Positions 25,068-37,500 of a DNA stretch of 64,000 nucleotides are shown piece after piece; positions within the stretch are counted from its first letter, which is position 1, and each line of letters opens with the position of its first letter. The position numbers were made by a program, and so were the translations under genes. Below the pieces are notes generated by a model. That model ran no database searches. It was not told where the DNA came from and was given only the letters and a program-made list of their open reading frames with translations. The stretch is from NCBI RefSeq assembly GCF_001039355.2, contig NW_019775755.1:22496-86495 (forward strand), read 5' to 3'. Source of the DNA: Lingula anatina (Eukaryota > Brachiopoda > Lingulata > Lingulida > Lingulidae).

Positions 25068-26592
25068 CGTTGTTGCTGATGTGCTTTATCCTGTCTTCTG
25101 CGCGAACTCTGGGCCCTGGAACCTTATTCTTGTCACTAGACTTTGTCTAATTATGTTTTTTAAAGCAAAGGACGGTCCCAAAAAGTAAAGACGACGACTG
25201 CTGAATTCAATAAACTCCTAACGTAAAACTATTCTCCGACACTCGTTTTCCACAGGTTTTAGTTATGAGCTCGTCAGTGTTAGTCAACCAATATAAACGG
25301 ATTGGTTAAAAGTGACAAAACAAATTGCTGGATTCCTTTGGAGTGAGATTAACCCTGATTATGTTTGGGAGTTTTCTCTTTCAGTGCTCAATTTGCGTCA
25401 GTGGCCGTCAAAACTTTGATGATTACTAGTAATTTATCAATGTAAACTCTGTATCGTGTATAGGCGCGCCAGTACATCAGTCACACTGACACCAAAGGGA
25501 ATGGTCGTTGGTCCACGTGTCTAACACGACGGGGCATGCCTTATGTCACCAGTATCACTGTACCAAACTCCACTGGATTGTAACAAAACTTCACGTTAGA
25601 AAACCGAATGTACCCGACTCCGATACAACTCGCGTCTTATCTTACTTTTAATGTTTATAAAACGGGTAAAGGCATCCTGTCTGGGATTTTCCCGCCAAAA
25701 CGTTTTCTTCGAAAAAAGGCAATTTTCTTTCATAGTCACTAAACGTTGTTCTACCCGTCCCTGCACTTGGATTCGTTTTTTATACCATTTCGAATTAATT
25801 AATTCTATATGACTGGCCAGTCATACCCCCCCCCCCATGTCATCCTGTAAATTCCGAAGCAAGCGTCAATAACAGGTACTTCTATGCCATGTTTTATCGT
25901 TTTTGTTGTCAGAATTTGGAAATATAAGTAGCCTTTCAAAATACGTTGACTAAGAAAATATAAATGAGCACTTTTAAAGGCAGATAGTATGCCTTTATAA
26001 ATATCTGATTGGTTTTTGAGCAGCTTTGCGTTTCTATCTTGAAAACGGAGAAGGAAAATCCCCCAGTTTCTGGATAATTATAAATGGATTAACAATACAA
26101 ATCTTCACAGCATTAAATGTCTGGCAAAACACACATCATTTAGTTTCTTTGCTTTTCATTTATATACATTTTCTTGAATATGAAGTCTCGTTTTTACTGA
26201 AATAAAGCAGGTTGGAAATGCACCTTACTTAAAAATAAAAATAAAATAAGTATATTAGATATGGGTTCAAAGCTAACCTACTTTTGTCAGCATTGGAAAA
26301 AGCACCACACTGAAATGCCATTAACAAAATCACAAATCATTTTCAAGAATAGCCTTATGAGCTAACCAGCACTGAAAAATTGGGTACAAACGTTTTGTAT
26401 CCAACCTGGGAACACCCGTAATATTGTTGCAACTAGACACTGAAACTGTGTTTTTTGCATCCATATTATTTTATCAACATCCAGGAATATTTCTGCTGTG
26501 CGGACAGGCTTTACACCAAGTTCAGCAGGCCACAGTTTCACCTACACAGGCATTCCCTTCTAAAATGTAGTCAACATGCAGAGTGTTAAATA
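25068..26592. other. Intergenic region between cytokine gene and MRPL43
   Basis: This holds the upstream region of the cytokine gene and the 3' flank of MRPL43. It contains a poly-C tract near 25827-25837. I see no exon, RNA gene or recognisable mobile element. Confidence 0.4.
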
Positions 26593-28109
26593 TCAGTTGT
26601 CTTTTTCCCTCAGTTCTTGCGCTAATTTAAGTAATCTATCTGTGGCAGATTCTGGTGCACTGACTCGTACATTAGGATTTGGATATGTGGTAACATTTGC
26701 TGAGGGATCTTTATTGGTAAATGGATTCCATATACCCTGAATACTAGGATTGTCTGTGTGCTGGTATTTTCTAAGTCTCATAGGGGTCATTCCTTGCTTG
26801 CAGCGCAAATGCTCCACCCATTTGCAGATCTCATCTTTAGGGTAGTTGGGCACATATAGGTTTTCTTTGTATCCATTTACTGAAAAACAAAGTATGTAGA
26901 ACACTTATTTTACAAGTAACAGGAGAACAGTAATAACCTTTATCAATGAGAGAGAGAGAGAGAGAGAGAGAGATCAATGTGTGAGAGAGAGAGAGACTTT
27001 ATAGCTAGAGCCAAGTAATATAAACATTAAAAATTCAAAAATTCTTTTTATTCCAAACTTACAATACTCTGCTACTATAACAGGTTTCCTGTGTCGCCTT
27101 GGTTGCAGGTACATCACCACTCCAGGGTTACTCCTAGTAAAATCTAATAGCTCTTGTTCTATGAAGTCCCTGAAATAAGGATTATGTGGAGATCAAAATA
27201 CATTCAATCGGTTGCTTGTTTGAAAAAGTATGTCACCATAGACACATGTTTAGATCACCATAATCATTGATCTAGGAGTGCAGCTAGTGATATGACTTTA
27301 AAAGACATTTCTTGATTCCTATCCACTTTCCTGTCTAAGGAATTAACCTTGACTCTTTACCCCTGGCCAGCAACTTCCAGACAAGTGAGACATTTGTACA
27401 GTATATTTAAAAAAGCAATTTAAGCTTTATGTATAACTGTAGACATGCAAGCTAAAATTTGTCTTACACAAAACATAACAGACACAGTTGTCTGATTCTG
27501 AAGTAAAACAAGTAAAAACCTTGGATTTCCAACATTATTTGAGACTATATTAGGTTAGCATTTAGCAACAGTAATATATACTGGGGTAATAATATTATAT
27601 ACAAGCTGTTCATAATATTATACAGCGTATATTGTATTCAAGCACTGACATTATGTGAAACTTCATTTCACATTGTGGCAAGCCAATATTCTTTTTTAAT
27701 TTTAAATGTATTACTCCATTTATTCTGCAAATCACTACAACTTGTACAAGGTACATTAGACACTACTGATATCTTTGCTGTTAACTACAGTACTTCTTTC
27801 TGTGACTGACATATATTAATGTCTCAGTGCTAATCAGTGAGTCAGTAATAGTGAAATATTACATTCTAAAAGGTGAAAATCACAGGTATGAATATAATGA
27901 CATAACTTTTCAAACAAACTTGGTAAATTAAATATTATTTACAAGCACTAATTAATGTGCTGATATTAATTATGGATTTACCTCATGCCTCTGCTGTCAC
28001 CGTGCTCCTTACAAAATTTTAGAGTTATTCTTTGGCACTGATTAACATATCTTCCAACGCCATTATGTAAGGCACTTTTGATGAAACCACTTGGTATCCG
28101 ACCTGCCAT
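26593..28109 (-). CDS. MRPL43: Mitochondrial large ribosomal subunit protein mL43
   Basis: mL43 is a structural protein of the mitochondrial large ribosomal subunit with a thioredoxin-like fold. Exons 27982-28109, 27063-27169 and 26593-26879 join in phases 2 and 1 to give 173 residues (human 159). The protein begins [20 protein letters not shown], matching the family N-terminus (SALHNG, GRYV). It continues with [12 protein letters not shown] and VIVAEYLNG, and ends in the hallmark [18 protein letters not shown] short charged tail ([17 protein letters not shown]) follows. The start codon is the first Met of exon 1. It lies head to head with CCDC125, start codons 402 bases apart, so a shared promoter is likely. 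Confidence 0.95.
26949..26996. repeat. GA microsatellite in MRPL43 intron 2
   Basis: Two blocks of (GA)n separated by TCAATGTGT. Simple sequence repeat, probably length-variable. Confidence 0.85.
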
Positions 28110-28510
28110 TTAATCTTATATGACTGTTATATACTATGGATTGGAGCGTTGACACACGAGCTTAGAAAATAAGTTGACCTAGTTGTACAGTACATTTATC
28201 CGCGATGTGACACAGTTAAATAATTGAGCTACTGTCAATACATTGCATTGACTACATAATCAAATATGATAATATGTCTTAAAAGGTGATAAAATTATTA
28301 TGTACCTCTAAATATTAGTATTTCAAATACTCCTTCAAAATCTTTGTAAGATATGTTTTCTTCGCGCAAAAGCTTCCTACCGGAAACAGGTGCGCTTGGG
28401 TCCTCATAACACGTACTTCTAGTCCAGTGCAAATGTAATAATTCTTTGGTATCTCACCGTATGTGTATTGACTTTGTTATCATTGATGCAGGAACGTGCA
28501 ATAAGCGAAG
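28110..28510. promoter_or_regulatory. Bidirectional promoter region MRPL43 / CCDC125
   Basis: A 401-base interval between two divergent start codons. An ETS-like core (ACCGGAAAC) lies near 28378-28386. Divergent, close gene pairs with ETS motifs are typical of housekeeping and mitochondrial genes. No TATA box stands out for either direction. Confidence 0.45.
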
Positions 28511-31500
28511 ATGGATGAAGGCCAAGATAAGAAAGAATATATAGAAGAAGACGATGTAGGAGGAGATCTTGGCCTCGGCGAAGGTTTTTGTTCTGGTAAC
28601 GTTTCCTCCGAGTCTGGATCAGGCGAAGATAAACCAGCGACAAGTGCATTCGTTGAGTCGCTCACAAGAGCATACTCTGATCCCGGAGACCAATCACTGA
28701 ACACTCCTATTAAAACAAAGATATCAGAAAGAATTCCAAACTTCTTCAGTCGCGAAAAGTCCGAACAGCTGCTAAAGCCACAAGTTGGAAAGGGAGCTGA
28801 AGAAAGTTTCCCTAAATTTGGTGACGTTCCAATGGGAACTTCTCTGAAACAACACAGGCAGCTGTGTCAACAGAATCTAAAGGAAATCTACGATAAAAAT
28901 GCGAGCATGAATTACACAACTGGAAGGAAGCAGAAAAGCAAGTAGTCATTTTTATTCATTGGTACAAGTTGTACCCCCCCTTTCCCCCCCCCCCCGCAAC
29001 ATCTGGTTCAAAGTAAAGGGATAATAACTCTTCGTATGAGATCTATATTTCACAATGAATACATTGTAAACAACTCATAGTAATTTAAGATATTCTACTT
29101 TACCACAAAAACGCTTGTTATAGCAATTATTCTGAAATATGTGCTTGTCATTGGACCACATGGCCTCTATATATGGCTATACTCTGTAATAATCTCTTGA
29201 GAGAGTATTACAAAAAAAAAAGTAAAGTTTTTAGGAAAAAAAACAGGGGCTAACTTTGAATGTTGAAATTGTAAAGAATGGGAAGATTAAATTTATTTTT
29301 TGGCCAGAATGAACAGTTGTTATCCTTTTAAGTTCCATGCATTAAAGTTTTGTACTTTTATTTAAAGATTGTAATATATTTATTGGCACCTATAGCTGTT
29401 ATGCTAAGACTCAAAGACATAAATAGGAGTGTATAGACAATAAACCTGATCATCACGTACTAGTATGTCATTATTCANGTTGTTTACCCCAGGAAAATTT
29501 ATTTTTTGGCCAGAATGAACAGTTGTTATCCTTTTAAGTTCCATGCATTAAATTTTTGTACTTTTATTTAAAGATTGTAATATATTTATTGGCACCTATA
29601 GCTGTTATTGTAAGACACATATAGGAGTGTATGGACAATAAACCTGATCATCACGTATGTCAGTGTTCATTAGCTGTGCCATTATAGTGAATTTTTCATT
29701 TTCACAGACCTTTTTTGACAGAACTGTGCCAAATTCATACTGTCACATTTATTTTTTATTACATACACTTTATATAGAGAAAGATTCCTATGCAAGTCAT
29801 GATTATAATGCCTTTTTGTAAGTCAAAATGTCATTTCTCTTCAGATGTACAAGATGAGGAACCATCAAAGGACCAAATTGAAAGAAAGTTGACAATTGCC
29901 CTAGAGGTAATAAGATTGTTTATAAATCTATAGATTTTTTCAGCAAGCTATAGACTTCTTTTCATATCATAAATTAAGTTTTATATTATTGTCAGTCATT
30001 TAGATTAATCAAGCGAAATTGAATTAGTCACGCCATGTTTCTTTTCAATGTGTGTAATAGGATGTTGATCAACTGAAACAGGAGCTTGAAACTTGCCAAA
30101 GGAAACTTAATGCTAAACAAGAAGCAATAAAAATTCTTCAGAAGCAGGTAAGATAATACATGATAGTGAGGTAAATTTGCTTTAGATTTTCTGCACAAAA
30201 CTGTAGAGGTATACATCTTTTTGCTATCGTCTTATCTTTATGAATCTAGTTAATTTTCACCACACACACCACTGCTTAAGGACGTTTATTCTCTTGAACT
30301 TGGATTGATTAGATACTACAAAGAAGATAGGGTAAAGGACTGTATAATGTAAAGTGTGTATTGTTTGTACTTCTCTCAAAATACTTACTGGCTTATGATT
30401 TTCAAGGTAGCTTTGCATTATGACTTGATTGAGGCTGGGGAAATACTTGTATAAAGGTCAAATACTTGATATTGGTTATCTTTCAGGTAGAACAAGATCA
30501 GGGTGATTCTAAGGCCTTAGAAAAGAAATCAAAAGAATTGTATCATGATTTAGAAAAGGTAATTCACCATTTAAAACAATAAGACAGCTATAGATATAGA
30601 TTTAAGTCAATACACCAAATTTTATTACTTCCAGGGGTGTAAAAAACAAATTTAAAGTAAGTTTAGATAATACTGAGTAATTTATTTTGACTGCAGTACT
30701 TATCCAGACTATATTGATTGATAAGAGAGAATAGTGAATCATACATGAGTGACCTTAGGATGCATGTATATTTATTTGATAAACCTGTCCCTGCTTCTGC
30801 AACAGAATGTTTGCAAATTAATTCTGCATGATCTACACACATTTAACATAATATGAACTGTGCTCTAGCCTTTCAACATATCTGTAGGCTTTAAAATATT
30901 CATTTTTTTATATATTGCATTTTAGTTGAGTGACATTGCATTATTTTTTTTTAGAGATATGTTAAATTAATATTTAAAATCACTTTAATTGTTTTTTTTT
31001 TGTTGATATGAAAGTCTGACCAAAGAGTATTTGTACAACGAGATTATATCCAGAATTCTGTTTATTATAGAGGAAAATTTTTAGGAGAGGAAATCAATTT
31101 ATTTACTCAGAATTGATAAAGAATTACAAAAAACGCCTAATGATTAATCTCTCCAAATGACCTAAAGGTGCACACATTTGATGGCTTATTGTCACCAAAA
31201 AGCTACACACCCTTCCAAATAAAAACTGCATGAATTACTTGCACAGCATTTCCAGGATTTCACAGAAGCAGTGACTACCAGCATATGCTGTGAGATGTTT
31301 CAGAAAGTCATGATTGCAATCACTTAATGCTTTTTCCAGGAAATCAGCAGGGTTGAGTATGAGCTGGCATGCCAACAATCCAACTATGTGGCTAGTGAGC
31401 AAGAGTGGGCTTACAAGCTAAATAGGTACAAACCCACTTGAATTAATGATGTGCATTGCTTTGTTTACTGAGTTACTGTGCCTTGCCTTGCATGATTGTC

Positions 31501-34500
31501 TTGATTTGAGAAGTGGTATGTGTACATACTCCCTTGGCTTGATCTAACATTCACAGAAAGATGGTACTTTGCACCTGATTTATTAGCACTAACTTGTAAA
31601 AGATTAACTTAATGGTATATGATATTGAATTTTGGTAAGGCTGTTCTCTTGCTTTATGTAAACCTGCCTTTGGTTTTGGAACTGGGAAATGCTAGCACGC
31701 TTCCATTGGATTTAACAAACTTAGACTTTTGTGCCAGCATATTTCTTTGGGGTCTAGTTACAGCATTTTTATTGCACTGCATTTTAGGCCTTGAAAGTGT
31801 GTACTATTTTTAGTGGGCAATATTGAAGTTTGGATTCATATACAAAGGCAGAGGGGTAACATTATTAGCAAAACACACAGAAGTGAAATGAGGAGAGGGA
31901 TTAATTCGTTGTGGCAACGATACGCCCTCATGTGCATGCTTGATATGTTCCTGCATCCTGAAATTTTATATCTGGGAAATTGTGTATCTTTTAAATACTT
32001 AAGGCCATACAAAATTGATAGGTTGGTTAACAAGCATGACTGATCCTAATTTCTCAGGAAATCATTTTTTTTTTTTCCAAATGGAAAAGGCGTATTGGAC
32101 ATTGGTTTGGTGAGTGTGAAAACCCTTGAACCCATGCAGAAACACCTCAATAATAATAATGCTTTTAATTTTATCCACACAGTGGATTTTACATTTCCTC
32201 CCCCTCAACATTATATGTTAACATATTGAAAGCAAAAATGAATTCCATTCATGGACCTTCTTTGCAAAGAATTACCATTTATTAACCTACATATCTAATT
32301 TGTCTGGCCTTAGAGATGATATTTGCCCTGATATAAAAAACAAGTTTTGAGTATATATTGTGCTATAGTAATTGTACCTCAAATGAAATGTGAAAAATAT
32401 CTTTCATTAAGTAAAACTGTGAAAGGAATATTCACTTGTAGCAGAAAAGACACTTAATTTAATGAATTACAGTGTTTTGTTGGCATTTGTTTTTCTGCTT
32501 TGGTGGCTTTTATTGTGGCTATGTTTAGAACTGGCAGTTTTTCCCCATATATTGCTAGCCTCCACATGCTGTTGGTGATAGGGCTAAGGTGGAGAAGGTG
32601 CACTCTCTCTCTCAGCCTAAAGCACAACCACTTGTTAGGAAAAAGAGAGAGGAAGATCTACAGACAAAGTGTGATAGGTAATATTTGTACCATGCAACAG
32701 TACTTGTGCTTTAGAATTTTCAGGTTTTTGTCTTCAAAAAGTTTTTTAAAATTGTGTATCAAGTCAAACAGTAAAAACATCCATTTTGTATTGCTGAAGA
32801 TCTGTTACATTCTAAGATGAAACTACTTTTGTGTGGTACTTGAGATGTGTTTGTGTATGTATTGCTGCACCCTTTAAGCTGTGTGCTCTAAAAGTATCTT
32901 CTTAATGACTTCTCAAATCCAACCAAGTCTGTTTTAATATTCTGATATTCATTTCTGTGGAACACTGGTAACAAGAGACTTTATTTGCTCTTTTTGATAC
33001 ATTATAATTTATTTCACCCTCGTAAAACAACCTACATTTTCTTTTCAATGTGAGGATAATTTTCTGTGTGAAATATATTCATTTTGAAAAGCTTAAACTA
33101 TATCTTCCGAGAAGCTTTGGAATTGAGCTTTTGGTTTCTCACAATGTCAGCAGGTTTGTTGTTTTACAAAAGCCAAATTGAGTTAAATTTTTGCAGAGAG
33201 TTTAATTTCCTTTTACTAAGATGAATCAGTAGTAGTCACATCTTTTCTTTTGGTTAAAGTTGTTTATTGTACCACCAGNAAAATTTATTTTTTGGCCAGA
33301 ATGAACAGTTGTTATCCTTTTAAGTTCCATGCATTAAAGTTTTGTACTTTTATTTAAAGATTGTAATATATTTATTGGCACCTATAGCTGTTATGCTAAG
33401 ACTCAAAGACATAAATAGGAGTGTATAGACAATAAACCTGATCATCACGTACTAGTATGTCATTATTCATTAGCTGTGCCAGTATAGTGAAATTTTCTTT
33501 TTAACAGACCTGTTTTGACAGAACTATGCCAAATTCAGACTGTCACATTTATTTTTTATTACATACACTTTCTTTATATAGAGAAAGATTTCTATGCAAG
33601 ACATGATTATAATGTATTTTTGTAAGTCAAAATGTCATTTCTCTTCAGATGTACAAGATGAAGAGCCATCAAAGGACCAAATTGAAAGAAAGTTGACAAT
33701 TGCCCTAGAGGTAATAAGATTGTTTATAAAACTATAGATTTTTTCAGCAAGCTATAGACTTGTTTCATAACCCTATATAATAAATTAAGTTTTATATTAT
33801 TGTCAGTCATTTAGATTAATCAAGCGAAATTGAATTAGTCATGCCATGTTTCTTTTTTCAATGTGTGTAATAGGATGTTGATCAACTGAAACAGGAGCTT
33901 GAAACTTGCCAAAGGAAACTTAATGCTAAACAAGAAGCAATAAAAATTCTTCAGAAGCAGGTAAGATAATACATGATAGTAAGGTAAATTTGCTTTAGAT
34001 TTTCTGCACAAAACTGTAGCGGTATACATCTTTTTGCTATTGTCTTATCTTTATGAATCTAGTTAATTTTCACCACACACACCACTGCTTAAGGACGTTT
34101 ATTCTCTTGAACTTGGATTGATTAGATACTACAAAGAAGATAGGGTAAAGGACTGTATAATGTAAAGTGTGTATTGTTTGTACTTCTCTCAAAATACTTA
34201 CTGGCTTATGATTTTCAAGGTAACTATGCATTATGACTTGATTGAGGCTGGGGAAATACTTGTATAAAGGTCAAGTACTTGATATTGGTTATCTTTCAGG
34301 TAGAACAAGATCAGGGTGATTCTAAGGCCTTAGAAAAGAAATCAAAAGAATTGTATCATGATTTAGAAAAGGTAATTCACCATTTAAAACAATAAGACAG
34401 CTATAGATATAGATTTAAGTCAATACACCAAATTTTATTACTTCCAGGGGTGTAAAAAACAAATTTAAAGTAAGTTTAAATAATACTGAGTAATCTATTT

Positions 34501-37500
34501 TGACTGCAGTACTTATCCAGACTATAGAGATTGATAAGAGAGAATAGTGAATCATACATGAGTGACCTTAGGATGCATGTATATTTATTTAATAAACCTG
34601 TCCCTGCTGCTGCAACAGAATGTTTGCAAATTAATTCTGCATGATCTACACACATTTAACATAATATGAACTGTGCTCTAGCCTTTCAACATATCTGTAG
34701 GCTTTAAAATATTCATTTTTTTATATATTGCATTTTAGTTGAGTGACATTGCATTATTTTTTTTAGAGATATGTTAAATTAATATTTAAAATCACTTTAA
34801 TTGTTTTTTTTGTTGATATGAAAGTCTGACCAAAGAGTATTTGTACAACGAGATTATATCCAGAATTCTGTTTATTATAGAGGAAAATTTTTAGGAGAGG
34901 AAATCAATTTATTTACTCAGAATTGATAAAGAATTACAAAAAACGCCTAATGATTAATCTCTCCAAATGACCTAAAGGTGCACACATTTGATGGCTTATT
35001 GTCACCAAAAAGCTACACACCCTTCTAAATAAAAACTGCATGCATTAATTGCACAGCATTTCCAGGATTTCACAGAAGCAGTGACTACCAGCATACGCTG
35101 TGAGATGTTTCAGAAAGTCATGATTGCAATCACTTAATGCTTTTTCCAGGAAATCAGCAGGGTTGAGTATGAGCTGGCATGCCAACAATCCAACTATGTG
35201 GCTAGTGAGCAAGAGTGGGCTTACAAGCTAAATAGGTACAAACCCACTTGAATTAATTATGTGCATTGCTTTGTTTACTGAGTTACTGTGCCTTGCCTTG
35301 CATGATTGTCTTGATTTGAGAAGTGGCATGTGTACATACTCCCTTGGCTTGATCTAACATTCACAAAAATATGGTACTTTACACCTGATTTATTAGCACT
35401 AACTTGTAAAAGATGAACTTAATGGTATATGATATTGAATTTGGGTAAGGCTGTACTCTTGCTTTATGTAAACCTGCCTTTGGTTTTGGAACTGGAAAAA
35501 GCTAGCGCGCTTCCATTGGATAACAAACTTAGACTTTTTTCTTTCTAGTTACAGCATTTTTATTGCACTGCATTTTAGGCCTTGAAAGTGTGTACAATTT
35601 TTAGTGGGCAATATTGAAGTTTGGATTCATATACAAAGGCAGAGGGGTAACATTATTAGCAAAACACACAGAAGTGAAATGAGGAGAGGGATTAATTCGT
35701 TGTGGCAACGATACGCCCTCATGTGCATGCTTGATATGTTCCTGCATCCTGAAATTTTATATCTGGGAAATTGTGTATCTTTTAAATACTTAAGGCCATA
35801 CAAAATTGATAGATTGGTTAACAAGCATGACTGATCCTAATTTCTCAGGAAATCATTTTTTTTTCAAATGGAAAAGGCGTATTGGACATTGGTTTGGTGA
35901 GTGTGAAAACCCTTGAACCCATGCAGAAACACCTCAATAATAATAATGCTTTTAATTTTATCCACACAGTGGATTTTACATTTCCTCCCCCTTTTCATTA
36001 TATGTTAACATATTGAAAGCAAAAATGAATTCCATTCATGGACCTTCTTTGCAAAGAATTACCATTTATTAACCTACATATCTAATTTGTCTGGCCTTAG
36101 AGATGATATTTGCCCTGATATAAAAAACAAGTTTTGAGTATATATTGTGCTATAGTAATTGTACCTCAAATGAAATGTGAAAAATAACTTTCATTAAGTA
36201 AAACTGTGAAAGGAATATTCACTCATAGCAGAAAAGACACTTAATTTAATGAATTACAGTGTTTTGTTGGCATTTGTTTTTCTGCTTTGGTGGCTTTTAT
36301 TGTGGCTATGTTTAGAACTGGCAGTTTTTCCCCATATATTGCTAGCCTCCACATGCTGTTGGTGATAGGGCTAAGGTGGAGAAGGTGCACTCTCTCTCTC
36401 AGCCTAAAGCACAACCACTTGTTAGGAAAAAGAGAGAGGAAGATCTACAGACAAAGTGTGATAGGTAATATTTGTACCATGCAACAGTACTTGTACTTTA
36501 GAATTTTCAGATTTTCAGGTTTTTGTCTTCAAAAGTTCTTTAAAATTGTGTATCTAGCCATACAGTTTAAACACCTATTTTGTATTGCTGAAGATCTGTT
36601 ATGTTCTAAGATGAAACTACTTTTGTGTGGTACTTGAGATGTGTTTGTGTATGTATTGCTGCACCCTTTAAGCTGTGTGCTCTAAAAGTATCTTCTTAAT
36701 GACTTCTCAAATCCAGCCAAGTCTGTTTTAATATTCTGATATTCATTTCTGTGAAATACTGGTAACAAGAGACTTTATTTGCACTTTTTGTTACATTATA
36801 ATTTATTTCACCCTTGTGAAACAACCTACATTTTCTTTTCAATGTAAGGATAATTTTCTTTGTGAAATATATTCATTTTGAAAAGCTTAAAGTATATCTT
36901 CCAAGTAGCCTTGGAATTCAGATATTGGCTTCTCACTATGCAAGCAGGTTTGTTGTTTTACAAAAGCCATATTGAGTGAAATTTTTGCAGAGAGTTTAAT
37001 TTCCTTGTACAAAGATGAATCAGTAGTAGTCACAAAAAGTTGCAGTCAAGTTTTCTTTTGGTTAAAGTTGTTTATTAATTTTTATTTTTTATTTATTTAT
37101 TTTTTACTGTTATTGTGCTTGAAAGTAGACTCTTCTTTTTTTACATAACCTGAGTTTTTGACTCTTTCCTTTTACAGGTGCCAAGAATATTGTTTCAATC
37201 TTTATTACAGCATACATATCAAAACTGTTTCAGTTGATTGTTTGAAAAATGTTCTTCAGGGTGTGCCAAGAAAATTCATGTCTCCTAGCCTGCTTAGATA
37301 GAAAAGCAGAAGAAATACGGAAATTACAAGCTGAAAAAATGGGTAAACTCCTGCAGATAATACACAAAATGAAATTCAAGAAACTCTTACTTCCATTATG
37401 AATGCATGCACAGACCTCACTCTTAAAATGGCAAAATTTTCTCTACTGACATATCAGTTCAGGCACTTGTGAAGTTGTATAAACCATAACATAAAAAGAC

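Noticed and set aside
26949-26996. CRISPR-like regular repeats
   Set aside because: The repeats here are simple (GA)n or (GT)n tracts in a eukaryotic genome. No repeat-spacer structure exists anywhere in the window.
33649-35235. Real tandem duplication of CCDC125 exons
   Set aside because: Intron phase is incompatible, single Ns mark the joins, and the left flank matches the second copy exactly. An unmerged haplotype explains this better.
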